Made by a program: the position numbers and the translations under genes
Shown here: positions 17,529 to 26,771 of the stretch, one piece after another
How the letters are laid out: the number at the start of each line of letters is the position of its first letter
Position numbering within the stretch: position 1 is the first letter of the stretch
Notes under the pieces: generated by a model
The model's database searches: none
What the model saw: only the letters and a program-made list of their open reading frames with translations
What the model was told of the DNA's origin: nothing
DNA from: Pseudomonadota bacterium
GTDB taxonomy: Bacteria > Pseudomonadota > Gammaproteobacteria > Burkholderiales > Burkholderiaceae_B
Length of the DNA stretch: 64,000 nucleotides
Assembly (NCBI GenBank): GCA_023389155.1
Contig: JAEWEV010000025.1
Location: 216,975 to 280,974, forward strand
Direction of reading: 5' to 3'

Positions 17529-18188
17529 ATGCGTCTCATTTTGTTAGGGCCACCAGGCGCAGGCAAAGGCACTCAGGCAACATTTATCACCCGGAAATAC
17601 GGTATTCCGCAAATTTCCACGGGCGATATGTTGCGTGCGGCAGTCAAAGCCCAAACCCCTGTCGGCCTTGAAGCAAAAAAAGTGATGGACAATGGCGGAC
17701 TGGTATCCGACGACATCATCATCCGGCTTGTCAAGGATCGTCTGCTCGAAGATGACTGTAAAAAGGGCTATCTGTTCGATGGTTTCCCTCGCACCATTCC
17801 TCAGGCTGATGCCCTGAAAAATGCAGACATTGGTCTTGACTACGTCATTGAGATTGACGTACCCGAAGATGACATCATCGAGCGCATGAGCGGCCGCCGG
17901 GTTCACCCTGCCAGTGGACGTACCTACCATTTACGTTTCAATCCACCCAAAGTGGAGGGTAAAGACGACCTGACAGGCGAAGCCCTGGTGCAGCGCGACG
18001 ACGATCAGGAAGAAACGGTCAGGAAGCGTCTTGAGGTCTATCGAAATCAGACACGTCCTCTGGTCAAGTACTACTCCGACTGGGCCGCGCAGAACGATCC
18101 TAAGGCCCCGAAATACGTACACATTTCAGGTGTCGGCCAGGTTGAAGAGATCACCCGCCGAATCGAAGAGGCGCTCAGTCAGTCCTAA
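17529..18188 (+). CDS. adk: Adenylate kinase
   Basis: 219-residue enzyme interconverting AMP, ATP and ADP. P-loop GPPGAGKGTQ at residues 7-16, FDGFPRT, and a long-type LID domain (residues about 122-160, GRRVHPASGRTYH) without the four zinc cysteines seen in many Gram-positive enzymes. A strong AGGAGG ribosome-binding site precedes the ATG. It sits 65 nt after kdsB and 17 nt before the SDR gene. Confidence 0.97.
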   Translation: MRLILLGPPGAGKGTQATFITRKYGIPQISTGDMLRAAVKAQTPVGLEAKKVMDNGGLVSDDIIIRLVKDRLLEDDCKKGYLFDGFPRTIPQADALKNADIGLDYVIEIDVPEDDIIERMSGRRVHPASGRTYHLRFNPPKVEGKDDLTGEALVQRDDDQEETVRKRLEVYRNQTRPLVKYYSDWAAQNDPKAPKYVHISGVGQVEEITRRIEEALSQS

Positions 18189-18205
18189 CCTCGCAAGGAA
18201 AGCAA

Positions 18206-18964
18206 ATGGAAATCAAGGATAAAGTCTTTATCGTTACAGGTGGCGCTTCCGGTCTGGGCGCAGGTACGGTAAAAATGCTGGTTGAAAATGGTGCAAAGGT
18301 AATCATTGCCGACGTTCAGGACGAGCCGGGCAATCAGCTCGCCACAGAGCTGAAACAGCAATATGTTCACTGCGACGTAACCCGCGAAGAAGACGCCATT
18401 GCTGTTGTCAAAGCCGCCACCAATGCAGGAAAACTGGCAGGCCTGGTCAATTGCGCAGGTATTGCGCCCGCTTCACGCACTGTGGGAAAAACCGGTGCAC
18501 ATCCCCTCGATCTGTTCCAGAAAGTTATCAGCGTAAATCTGATCGGGTCGTTCAATATGCTGCGTCTGGCCGCCCAGGCAATGAACGAGAACGAACCGGA
18601 GGCTACCGGAGAGCGCGGAGTCATTATCAATACGGCTTCAGTGGCTGCCTACGAAGGCCAGATTGGCCAGGCTGCCTATTCTGCCTCCAAGGGCGGCGTG
18701 GTAGGCATGACACTGCCCATTGCGCGAGACCTGGCACGCTCAGGTATACGTTGCAATACCATCGCGCCCGGCATTTTTGGCACTCCCATGATTTTTGGCA
18801 TGCCCCAGGAAGTACAGGATTCTCTGGCTGCGAATATCCCCTTCCCTTCACGATTGGGAACGCCGCAGGATTACGCCAAACTTGTCCATAGCATTGTGAC
18901 CAATGAAATGATCAACGGCGAAACCATCAGACTTGATGGCGCCATTCGTCTGGCACCGAAATAA
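18206..18964 (+). CDS. SDR-family 3-hydroxyacyl-CoA dehydrogenase-like oxidoreductase
   Basis: 252-residue short-chain dehydrogenase. NAD-binding T-G-G-A-S-G-L-G at residues 10-17, Asp near 36 (IADVQD) favouring NAD over NADP, NCAG near 86-89, catalytic Ser in NTASVAAYEG, and the Y-S-A-S-K pair. The long loop between NAG and the catalytic serine and the TPM/P-F-P-x-R-L-G-x-P-x-x-Y-A tail resemble the type II 3-hydroxyacyl-CoA/2-methyl-3-hydroxybutyryl-CoA dehydrogenases (HSD10-like). AGGAAAG precedes the ATG. The acyl-CoA substrate is inferred from the family. Transcription probably stops at the strong terminator downstream. Confidence 0.85.
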   Translation: MEIKDKVFIVTGGASGLGAGTVKMLVENGAKVIIADVQDEPGNQLATELKQQYVHCDVTREEDAIAVVKAATNAGKLAGLVNCAGIAPASRTVGKTGAHPLDLFQKVISVNLIGSFNMLRLAAQAMNENEPEATGERGVIINTASVAAYEGQIGQAAYSASKGGVVGMTLPIARDLARSGIRCNTIAPGIFGTPMIFGMPQEVQDSLAANIPFPSRLGTPQDYAKLVHSIVTNEMINGETIRLDGAIRLAPK

Positions 18965-18987
18965 TTTCGGCTGCCGGTTGCAACATA

Positions 18988-19036
18988 GGCACGTGAGGTG
19001 CGCCGAAGGCGTAATATTCACGTGCCTTGTTTTTTT
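18988..19036 (+). terminator. Strong intrinsic terminator directly before murJ
   Basis: GGCACGTGA (18988-18996) pairs with TCACGTGCC (19018-19026); inside, TGCGCC pairs with GGCGTA around a GAA loop, giving a two-part stem. TTGTTTTTTT follows (19027-19036). The murJ ATG is at 19048, so only 11 nt separate the T-run from the start codon. Confidence 0.88.
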
Positions 19037-19047
19037 CTGTCGAATCC

Positions 19048-20661
19048 ATGAGTCTTTTACGGTCTGCCGCCGCCATTAGTGGTCTTACCCTGCTGTCACG
19101 CGTATCGGGCTTGGCCCGCGATATTCTGGTTGCGCGCACTTTTGGCGCCAGCCCTCTGACGGACGCATTCTGGGTCGCATTCCGAATCCCCAATCTGTTG
19201 CGGCGCCTGTTCGCCGAGGGTGCCTTCTCTCAGGCGTTTGTGCCGATTCTGGGTGAAGCACGCAATCGCCACGAAGAAGATAAAGTCAAAATTCTGCTTG
19301 ATCATGTTTTCGTCGTGCTTCTGTATGCCCTGATGCTGATCACTGCAATCGGCATTATTGCCGCCCCCTGGGTAGTGACTGCAATGGCTACCGGCATGTC
19401 GCATGGCTCCACCGATTCGGCTTTCGAATCAGCGGTATGGATGACGCGGGTCATGTTCCCGTATATCCTGTGCATGTCACTGGTCGCCTTTGCCTCTGCC
19501 GTACTCAATACCTGGCGACGCTTTGCGATTCCGGCATTCACGCCCATTCTGCTGAATCTTTCGATGATCGCGGCCTGCGTGTTGCTGGCCGATATGTTTG
19601 CCACGCCCATCTATGCGCTCGCAGTCGGGGTCATGCTTGGCGGCGTCGCACAGCTGCTGGTACAGTGGCTCGCCCTGGCAAAGCTGGGTCTGGTTCCTCG
19701 CCTGTCATTCAACCTGAAAAGTGCGTGGTCTGATCCAGTGGTGCGCAGGGTTATTCGCCAAATGGGGCCTGCCACGCTGGGTGTCTCTGTTGCCCAGATA
19801 TCTATTCTGATCAATACCAATATTGCCACCTGGTTACCGGCCGGCAGTGTGACCTGGCTGTCTTTTGCAGATCGCCTGATGGAATTTCCCACTGCCCTGC
19901 TTGGTGTCGCGCTGGGAACCGTGCTCCTGCCCAGCCTGTCCGCAGCGCACAGCAAACAGGATACGCAGGCCTACAGCTATCTGCTGGATTGGGGTCTAAG
20001 ATTGGTGCTTCTGCTGGGCCTGCCCGCCGCGCTTGGGCTTGCCCTGGCCTCGGACGCACTGGTCGCAACGCTATTCAATTACGGCGCGTTCGACGCTTCG
20101 GATGTGCAACAAACCCGGTTATCTGTCATGGCGTACGCGGTCGGACTGATCGGCATACTTGCGGTCAAGATTCTGGCTCCGGGATTTTATGCCAAACAGG
20201 ACATTCGCACTCCTGTGAAAATTGCCATTGGCGTTCTGATTTTCACGCAGGTCATGAACCTGATTTTTGTTCCGTTTATCCACCATGCAGGTCTGGCGCT
20301 CTCTATTGGCCTGGGCGCGACAGTCAACGCTGGCTGCCTGCTGCTGGGATTGCGCCGCAGGAAGATTTATCAGCCTCAAGCGGGCTGGTTCACGTTTTTC
20401 CTGCGCCTTACTCCTGCGGTCATAGCGCTTGCCTTGTGGATTCTGTTCCTGCAACAATACATGGACTGGACCACGCTCACGCCGGGCACAATAAACAGCT
20501 GGATCAATGACAACCTGGCCGGCGCATTGCCTACACATCTGGCTTTTACGTTTTCCCGCCTGCTCACGCTCATCCTGCTGCTGGTCTCCTGCGCAGCGGT
20601 GTACTTTTCGGTATTGTTTCTGGCGGGATTCCGCCCTTCCGACTTTACCCGCAGGCGTTAG
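19048..20661 (+). CDS. murJ: Lipid II flippase MurJ
   Basis: 537-residue MATE-like (MOP superfamily) membrane protein with about 14 transmembrane helices that flips lipid II across the inner membrane for peptidoglycan synthesis. The N-terminal SGLTLLSRVSGLARD and NLLRRLFAEGAFSQAF-type signature are diagnostic. ATG at 19048 is chosen to match the family N-terminus; an upstream TTG at 19027 falls inside the terminator T-run. No Shine-Dalgarno sequence is visible between the terminator and the ATG, which is odd for an essential gene. rpsT follows. Confidence 0.95.
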   Translation: MSLLRSAAAISGLTLLSRVSGLARDILVARTFGASPLTDAFWVAFRIPNLLRRLFAEGAFSQAFVPILGEARNRHEEDKVKILLDHVFVVLLYALMLITAIGIIAAPWVVTAMATGMSHGSTDSAFESAVWMTRVMFPYILCMSLVAFASAVLNTWRRFAIPAFTPILLNLSMIAACVLLADMFATPIYALAVGVMLGGVAQLLVQWLALAKLGLVPRLSFNLKSAWSDPVVRRVIRQMGPATLGVSVAQISILINTNIATWLPAGSVTWLSFADRLMEFPTALLGVALGTVLLPSLSAAHSKQDTQAYSYLLDWGLRLVLLLGLPAALGLALASDALVATLFNYGAFDASDVQQTRLSVMAYAVGLIGILAVKILAPGFYAKQDIRTPVKIAIGVLIFTQVMNLIFVPFIHHAGLALSIGLGATVNAGCLLLGLRRRKIYQPQAGWFTFFLRLTPAVIALALWILFLQQYMDWTTLTPGTINSWINDNLAGALPTHLAFTFSRLLTLILLLVSCAAVYFSVLFLAGFRPSDFTRRR

Positions 20662-20781
20662 GAATAGCGAGCATGTCGGCAAATCGCCCAGATGCCATCT
20701 ATTGCCCGGCGCCGCTTTGTTGCCCAAAGCGCACATAAGAGCCGAATACGCTGCGTAAACCAGTGTTTTTACACGGGTTTA

Positions 20782-20809
20782 TTGCATAAGATTGCAAATA
20801 TGCTATACT
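20782..20809 (+). promoter_or_regulatory. rpsT promoter
   Basis: TTGCAT (20782-20787), 16-nt spacer, and TATACT (20804-20809) preceded by TG at 20801-20802 form an extended -10 promoter about 40 nt before the S20 start codon. The AT-rich setting and strength suit a ribosomal protein gene. Confidence 0.7.
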
Positions 20810-20847
20810 ACCAGACTTTGCTGAATTAACTTAATTAAAGAACTACC

Positions 20848-21114
20848 ATGGCCAATACTGCACAAGCACGCAAACGTGCACGTCAATCCGTTGCTCGTAA
20901 CAAACACAACTCCAGCCTGCGTTCACTGCTGCGCACCTCTATCAAGCGCGTTCGCCAGGCTGTTGAAGCCGGTGATCAGGCTCAGGCGAACGAAGTGTTT
21001 GCCAAAGCTACCAGTGTTATCGATCGCGTAGCCGACAAGAAAATCATCCATAAAAACAAAGCTGCTCGTCACAAAAGCCGTCTGTCTGCTGCTATCCGCG
21101 CAATCAGCGCCTGA
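20848..21114 (+). CDS. rpsT: 30S ribosomal protein S20
   Basis: 88-residue, very basic, helical small-subunit protein that binds 16S rRNA. The N-terminal MANTAQARKRARQ and the central SLRSLLRTSIK are diagnostic. It has its own promoter upstream and a strong terminator downstream, so it is monocistronic as in most proteobacteria. Confidence 0.98.
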   Translation: MANTAQARKRARQSVARNKHNSSLRSLLRTSIKRVRQAVEAGDQAQANEVFAKATSVIDRVADKKIIHKNKAARHKSRLSAAIRAISA

Positions 21115-21214
21115 TTACGGCCTCTGGCAGTCCCCTGCCGGCTAGTCGCCGACTGCGTTTTTCGCGCAGTATGCACTGACATCGGCAAATATCTCGGTTT
21201 GTGTCAATGGTAAT

Positions 21215-21251
21215 CACAAAGCGTGGCTTTAATGCCGCGCTTTGTGTTTTG
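21215..21251 (+). terminator. rpsT terminator
   Basis: A 13-bp stem (CACAAAGCGTGGC with GCCGCGCTTTGTG, one G-T pair) with a 6-nt loop, followed by TTTTG. It lies 100 nt after the S20 stop codon. Confidence 0.85.
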
Positions 21252-21870
21252 TCGTTCCTGCTTCTTCAGCCTAAAGCGGGCCTTCCGCCAGCCTTAACCA
21301 TTTCCGTCCTATCCCGGCTTATATCTCGGTGTCCATGAGCGACGGCGGTGACTAGTCGTTTGCTGCCACTTTCTACTCCACCATCGCGTTCCCTCATTCT
21401 CTTGCTAACCACCCCGCGGCCATCCGCCCCCTTCCTTCTCCTGCTGTTCCTGGCTTATTCAGATCCTCTCAGCCCAGAACGCGAGGGGACGCCAACTCTC
21501 CCGAGCGAAAGACTCACGCCGCTGTGAAGCGACCAGAAGCGACCGGAACGCTTACGCGGCAACCCGGACAAACGTCAAATATCCAATGCAATCAAGAAAC
21601 AATGCGAAAAAACCTTTTTCGGCCGATGCTGGCAGCAGCACGACTTAGAAGATCTGGCGAGGGGGAAATGTTGCGACCGCCGGCACGAGTCATCTTGACT
21701 ACGGGCTGAATCAGCAAATGAAGCGGCGTCAGTTAACAACCAGGGGGCGTATCTATGTGATCGTGTGTTGTGACTTCGTCTGTAGAATCACGGCTACAGG
21801 AAGCCTGTCGTTATGATGATGCGAAATCAGGAAATTCGGATACGAGAAGCCAGAAGGCGGGATGAAGGGA
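21252..21870. other. Long intergenic stretch with no recognisable gene
   Basis: About 620 bp between the rpsT terminator and the convergent DUF3579 gene. A 61-codon frame at 21524-21709 shows no family features or ribosome-binding site. The codon pattern and composition do not look protein-coding on either strand. It may be a decayed gene or insertion remnant, but I see no sequence that proves this. Confidence 0.5.
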
Positions 21871-22197
21871 TCAGAGTGTGCGCTCGGACGTCTTGAGATT
21901 ATTGTCTTTGGCAAAATCCGCGACAAATTTCCATGCCAGCGGCTCGAGTTCACGTAAACGGAAATCCACAATAATACATTTGACGCCGTCTATGACATTT
22001 GGCACTACGTAGGGCGAATACGTTAGATGGTTTGCCGGGCCTGTCAGGCCCGCGGGTCGGAACTGCGACATCACACCCGCAAGCCTTTCCGCCCAGTCGC
22101 TTGGGCGAAATCTCTGGCCATCGTCGGTTACCCCGTGGATAATTAACTGTTGCACTTCAATTATCTTCAAAAAAAAGTCTCTTGCGGTATAAACCAT
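21871..22197 (-). CDS. DUF3579 domain protein
   Basis: Up to 108 residues. The segment LIIHGVTDDGQRFRPSDWAE followed by RLAGVMS is the hallmark of DUF3579, a small beta-proteobacterial family of unknown function, often found next to argF, as here. The true start may be internal: the family usually begins just before the IIHGVT strand, and the annotated ATG has no clear Shine-Dalgarno sequence. It is divergent from argF with about 220 nt between them, which must hold both promoters. Confidence 0.8.
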   Translation of the reverse strand: MVYTARDFFLKIIEVQQLIIHGVTDDGQRFRPSDWAERLAGVMSQFRPAGLTGPANHLTYSPYVVPNVIDGVKCIIVDFRLRELEPLAWKFVADFAKDNNLKTSERTL

Positions 22198-22419
22198 CAG
22201 AGAACAAAGATATACTAAAGACAGAATTGTATATGATAGCGTCTGGCGTCACCTGCGATTCATGGGGTTATATGAAAGAAACAACAGATATATTTCCCCT
22301 GCTCCGGTACTCCCGAAATCCATTTCAAGACAAGTGTCTGGCGTGCCCCTTATCGAATGCCGCCGGGACTCGTATTTTTTGTATTTTCCTGTTTTCGTTA
22401 TCAACCCAACCATCCTGCC

Positions 22420-23388
22420 ATGACAACTTTGCAATCGACCGGCCCGATGCGGCATTTCCTTCAGATCAAAGATTTTACTTCTGACGAACTTCTGTACGTA
22501 CTCAATCGCGCGCTCGTTATCAAAAGCAAATTCAAACGATACGAACCGCATATGCCGCTGCATGACCGCACGCTTGCCATGGTGTTCGAGAAAGCCAGTA
22601 CCCGCACACGGGTATCGTTTGAAGCCGGAATGTACCAGATGGGCGGATCGGTGATTCACCTGACCACTTCAGACTCACAACTGGGCCGCTCCGAACCCAT
22701 TGAAGATACCGCTCGCGTCATCTCGCGTATGGTGGATATTGTCATGATCCGTACGTTCGAGCAAACGCGTATTGAACGCTTTGCTGCCCATTCACGCGTT
22801 CCCGTTATTAACGGCCTGACCAATGAATACCATCCGTGCCAGATTTTGGCGGATATCCTGACCTATATGGAACACCGCGGCTCCATCCAAGGAAAAACGG
22901 TTGCCTGGATTGGTGATGCCAACAATATGGCGTATACCTGGATACAGGCGGCGGAATTGCTGGGATTCAAAATGCACGTATCAGCGCCCAAAGGCTATCG
23001 CCTGGAGGATGAGCGAATCGCCGGTGTTGCCGGCGAAGTACTCGAGCAGTTTGACGATCCGCAAGCCGCGTGCCGGGGCGCTGATCTGGTAACGACCGAT
23101 GTCTGGACCAGCATGGGCTACGAAGAAGAGAACGAAAAGCGCAAACGTGCCTTCAAGAACTGGCAGGTTAACGCTACCGTCATGCAGACCGCCCAGCCCG
23201 ATGCATTGTTCATGCACTGTCTTCCCGCTCACAGGGGCGAAGAGGTCACAGGCGATGTCATTGACGGCCCGCAAAGCGTCGTATGGGACGAGGCAGAGAA
23301 CCGCCTTCACGCGCAGAAAGCGCTAATGGAGTTCCTGTTGCTCGGGCGATTGGCCGACACAGAAGCATCCGGCGAACAGCGATCCTGA
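22420..23388 (+). CDS. argF: Ornithine carbamoyltransferase
   Basis: 322-residue enzyme making citrulline from ornithine and carbamoyl phosphate in arginine synthesis. Carbamoyl phosphate site K-A-S-T-R-T-R near residue 60, HPCQILAD near 146-153, and the ornithine/catalytic MHCLPAHRGEE near 267-277. ATG at 22420 is used; further upstream in-frame codons give a hydrophobic non-family extension. argG follows after 178 nt, so citrulline made here is passed on to argininosuccinate synthase. Confidence 0.95.
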   Translation: MTTLQSTGPMRHFLQIKDFTSDELLYVLNRALVIKSKFKRYEPHMPLHDRTLAMVFEKASTRTRVSFEAGMYQMGGSVIHLTTSDSQLGRSEPIEDTARVISRMVDIVMIRTFEQTRIERFAAHSRVPVINGLTNEYHPCQILADILTYMEHRGSIQGKTVAWIGDANNMAYTWIQAAELLGFKMHVSAPKGYRLEDERIAGVAGEVLEQFDDPQAACRGADLVTTDVWTSMGYEEENEKRKRAFKNWQVNATVMQTAQPDALFMHCLPAHRGEEVTGDVIDGPQSVVWDEAENRLHAQKALMEFLLLGRLADTEASGEQRS

Positions 23389-23566
23389 AACGCGTTAAAA
23401 TACCGTCCATGCAATATCTATGATCGTGCACGGCATGCATGACGCTGGTTTTTCTGCCACCAGTCATCGTCAATGCCGTAACACGATTTACCGGCTCACA
23501 GGGCATTTCATGCCGGCCCAGCCAACCGAGTTATTTCTCACAACCTGCTAAATTTACGAGTTCCCA

Positions 23567-24787
23567 ATGAGCGAAGTCAAAAAAGTTGTTCTCGCCTACT
23601 CCGGCGGCCTTGATACCTCTGTCATTCTGAAATGGCTGCAAGATACCTATCAGTGTGAAGTCATTACGTTTACTGCCGATATCGGCCAGGGCGAAGAACT
23701 GGAACCGGCTCGACGCAAGGCCGAAAAATTCGGCATCAAGTCCGAGAACATTTTCATTGACGACCTGCGTGAAGAATTCGTGCGGGATTTTGTTTTCCCC
23801 ATGTTCCGTGCCAATGCGGTTTACGAAGGCGAATATCTGCTGGGCACATCGATTGCCCGTCCGCTCATTGCCAAGCGCCAGATCGAGATCGCCAACCAGG
23901 TCGGCGCTGACTCTGTCTCACACGGGGCAACCGGCAAAGGCAACGACCAGGTCCGTTTCGAATTGGGCTATTACGCACTGAATCCTGCCATCAAGGTTAT
24001 TGCACCATGGCGTGAATGGGATCTGCTGTCCCGTGAAAAGCTGCTGGCCTATGCTGAAAAAGCCGGCATCGAAATCGATATGAAGCACAAGAATGGCGGC
24101 GCGCCGTACTCCATGGACGCAAATCTGCTGCATATCAGCTTCGAAGGCCGCCATCTCGAGGATCCGAAAGCCGAAGCTGAAGAAAGCATGTGGCGCTGGA
24201 CGGTCTCGCCCGAACAGGCTCCCGACAGCCCCGAGTACGTGGATCTGGAATATGAGCGCGGCGATATTGTCGGCATCAACGGTGAGAAACTCACGCCGGC
24301 CCAGGTGCTGACTAAACTGAACGAACTGGGTGGCAAACATGGAATCGGCCGCCTTGACCTGGTAGAAAACCGTTATGTGGGCATGAAATCCCGCGGTTGC
24401 TATGAAACGCCCGGAGGCACCATCATGCTACGGGGGCATCGCGCCATTGAATCCATCACGCTTGACCGTGAAGTGGCCCATCTGAAGGATGACCTGATGC
24501 CCCGCTACGCTGCGCTGGTGTATAACGGCTACTGGTGGTCTCCTGAACGAAAGGCACTGCAAGTGCTGATCGATCATTCCCAGGAATTTGTCAACGGCTG
24601 GGTACGCCTCAAACTGTATAAAGGCAACGTCTACACCGTGGCGCGCGATTCGAAAGATACGCTTTTCGACAAAAATATCGCAACGTTTGACGATGACGGT
24701 GGTGCCTACGACCAGGCCGATGCGGGCGGCTTCATCAAGCTGAACGCGCTGCGCATGCGCATAGAAAAAACAGCGGGCCGCAAGTAA
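23567..24787 (+). CDS. argG: Argininosuccinate synthase
   Basis: 406-residue ATP-dependent ligase joining citrulline and aspartate. N-terminal PP-loop AYSGGLDTSV at residues 10-19, the SHGATGKGNDQVRFE block near 120-134, and GRLDLVENR. Size fits the shorter, widespread class of the enzyme. It follows argF and ends at a GC-rich terminator. Confidence 0.97.
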   Translation: MSEVKKVVLAYSGGLDTSVILKWLQDTYQCEVITFTADIGQGEELEPARRKAEKFGIKSENIFIDDLREEFVRDFVFPMFRANAVYEGEYLLGTSIARPLIAKRQIEIANQVGADSVSHGATGKGNDQVRFELGYYALNPAIKVIAPWREWDLLSREKLLAYAEKAGIEIDMKHKNGGAPYSMDANLLHISFEGRHLEDPKAEAEESMWRWTVSPEQAPDSPEYVDLEYERGDIVGINGEKLTPAQVLTKLNELGGKHGIGRLDLVENRYVGMKSRGCYETPGGTIMLRGHRAIESITLDREVAHLKDDLMPRYAALVYNGYWWSPERKALQVLIDHSQEFVNGWVRLKLYKGNVYTVARDSKDTLFDKNIATFDDDGGAYDQADAGGFIKLNALRMRIEKTAGRK

Positions 24788-24813
24788 GCCCTGCTTAGCG
24801 CACCATCTCCAGA

Positions 24814-24842
24814 CCGCCGGCTTTGCCGGCGGTTTTGCTTTG
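24814..24842 (+). terminator. argG terminator
   Basis: CCGCCGGC, TTT loop, GCCGGCGG, then TTTTGCTTTG, 27 nt after the argG stop codon. Confidence 0.85.
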
Positions 24843-24890
24843 CCGGGCACCAAGGCATAAGGGACACGAAACAGCGTCTCGCATGCTGAA

Positions 24891-26771
24891 TTACAGCTCG
24901 ACCTGAATGCCCATTTCAATCACGCGATTAGGCGGTATTTTATAGAAACGAGTACTGCGTGCAGCGTTGCGAGACATGAAAGCGAACAGTCTGCGGCGAT
25001 AGCGCCTGATCAGTGGCCCACGATTGGACACCATGATAGTTTGCCGCGACATGAAGTACGATACGACCATGGGTGACAGTTCTATCTGCGGAAATGCAAT
25101 TTGAACCTGTTCCAGCACTTCCGGCACATTGGGCTCCTGCTTGAACCCATAGGTAGCCGTTACCTGCCAGGCGTTGGTATTTATCTCGGATATGACAAAC
25201 CTCTCATTTGCTGCAACAAACGGCACATCGGCACTTTTCACTGACAGAAATACCAGTTGTTCGTGCAGCACCTTGTTGTGCTTCAGGTTATGCAATAGCG
25301 CCGAGGGGACACGCTGAGGATTCGAATGCATGAACACCGCAGTTCCCGGAACTCGCGAGACCGTGTCGGTAAGGAGCATATCCACAAAAGGTACAAGTTG
25401 CTGGGCGTCATCAAGATCGATTCTTTCCAGCCGCTCCCTTCCCTTGCGCCATGTCATCATAAATGTAAACAGGACCAGCGCAATCAAGAGTGGCAGCCAG
25501 CCGCCCTCCCCGATTTTGACAGCATTAGCGGAAAACAGCAGGACGTCAATCAGCAGGAACACGCAGAGCAGCGCATAGATGATTTTGCGCCGGATCCCGC
25601 GGTACATGTTCGGCATAACACTGAAGGCCAGGATTGACGTGATCAGCATCGTACCCGTCACGGCAAAACCATAGGCATGTGCAAGTTTTTCCGAGCTCTG
25701 AAAAGCCAGCACCAGAACAATCACCGCGATAAAAAGCAGGCCATTCACGCGGGGTAAATAAATTTGCCCCTCTTCTTCACTCGAAGTATGCAAAATATCC
25801 ATACGCGGCCACAGGCCGATCTGGACCGCCTGACGGGTAACAGAGAACGCACCGGATATCACGGCTTGCGAAGCAATGATCGTAGCCATGGTGGCCAGAA
25901 TAACCATGGGCACTTGACCCCATACCGGCACTGACATGAAAAATGGATTCCTGGCAGCAGCCGGGTTTTGCATCACCATTGCTCCCTGACCGAAGTAGCA
26001 CAGGAGCAAGGCGGGCAGCACAAACCAGAACCATGCCCGGCTAATTGCGGGACGCCCGAAATGACCCATATCTGCATACAGGGCCTCTGCGCCGGTAAGT
26101 GCCAGCACCACATAGCCAAATAGTAAAAAACTGTGCAGTGGATCACGCCAGATGAACCTGAGAGCGTACACCGGCGCCAGGGCCTCCAGCACCGCGGGAT
26201 TGCTCACAATATTCCAGATACCCATTAGTGCCAGCGACAGAAACCAGACAAACATGATGGGACCAAACAAGCGACCCACCACGCCGGTACCCCGAGACTG
26301 AATCAGAAAAAGCCCGATCATAATAATGACAGACAGCGGCAGGATCCAGTGATCGAACCGGTCCGATACCACACTGATGCCCTCAAGGGCCGACAGTACG
26401 GAAATGGCTGGAGTAATGACGCTATCTCCGTAGAAAAGACATGCCCCAAAAATGCCCAGCACCAGCAGGAATGGGCGGTACTTTGGACGGATATTGCGAA
26501 TGGCAAGCTCCATGAGTGCAAGCACGCCACCTTCACCCTTGTTATCTGCCCGCAGCACCAGGATCACATATTTGACCGACACCACGATCATGACCAGCCA
26601 GAACAGGATGGAAAGGATTCCGAGGATAGTCTCCTGCCCGGCTCCCGCTTTCATACCGTTCAAGCTCGCGGAAATAGTGTAAAGCGGGCTGGTACCAATA
26701 TCTCCATATACGACACCGAGCGCACCAAGCAACACGGCTGCTCCGGGAGATTTCCTTGGTTCGGCTTGCAT
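24891..26771 (-). CDS. kup: Kup low-affinity potassium uptake protein
   Basis: 626-residue K+/H+ symporter of the KUP/HAK/KT family. About 12 transmembrane helices occupy residues 10-440, with the diagnostic GVVYGDIGTSPLY near residue 19-31 and the GDSVITPAISVLSA block; a C-terminal cytosolic domain of about 180 residues follows. It begins immediately after the stop of the upstream histidine kinase gene, so kinase, regulator and transporter are probably one transcript. Potassium import is family knowledge; control by the linked two-component system is inferred. Confidence 0.95.
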   Translation of the reverse strand: MQAEPRKSPGAAVLLGALGVVYGDIGTSPLYTISASLNGMKAGAGQETILGILSILFWLVMIVVSVKYVILVLRADNKGEGGVLALMELAIRNIRPKYRPFLLVLGIFGACLFYGDSVITPAISVLSALEGISVVSDRFDHWILPLSVIIMIGLFLIQSRGTGVVGRLFGPIMFVWFLSLALMGIWNIVSNPAVLEALAPVYALRFIWRDPLHSFLLFGYVVLALTGAEALYADMGHFGRPAISRAWFWFVLPALLLCYFGQGAMVMQNPAAARNPFFMSVPVWGQVPMVILATMATIIASQAVISGAFSVTRQAVQIGLWPRMDILHTSSEEEGQIYLPRVNGLLFIAVIVLVLAFQSSEKLAHAYGFAVTGTMLITSILAFSVMPNMYRGIRRKIIYALLCVFLLIDVLLFSANAVKIGEGGWLPLLIALVLFTFMMTWRKGRERLERIDLDDAQQLVPFVDMLLTDTVSRVPGTAVFMHSNPQRVPSALLHNLKHNKVLHEQLVFLSVKSADVPFVAANERFVISEINTNAWQVTATYGFKQEPNVPEVLEQVQIAFPQIELSPMVVSYFMSRQTIMVSNRGPLIRRYRRRLFAFMSRNAARSTRFYKIPPNRVIEMGIQVEL

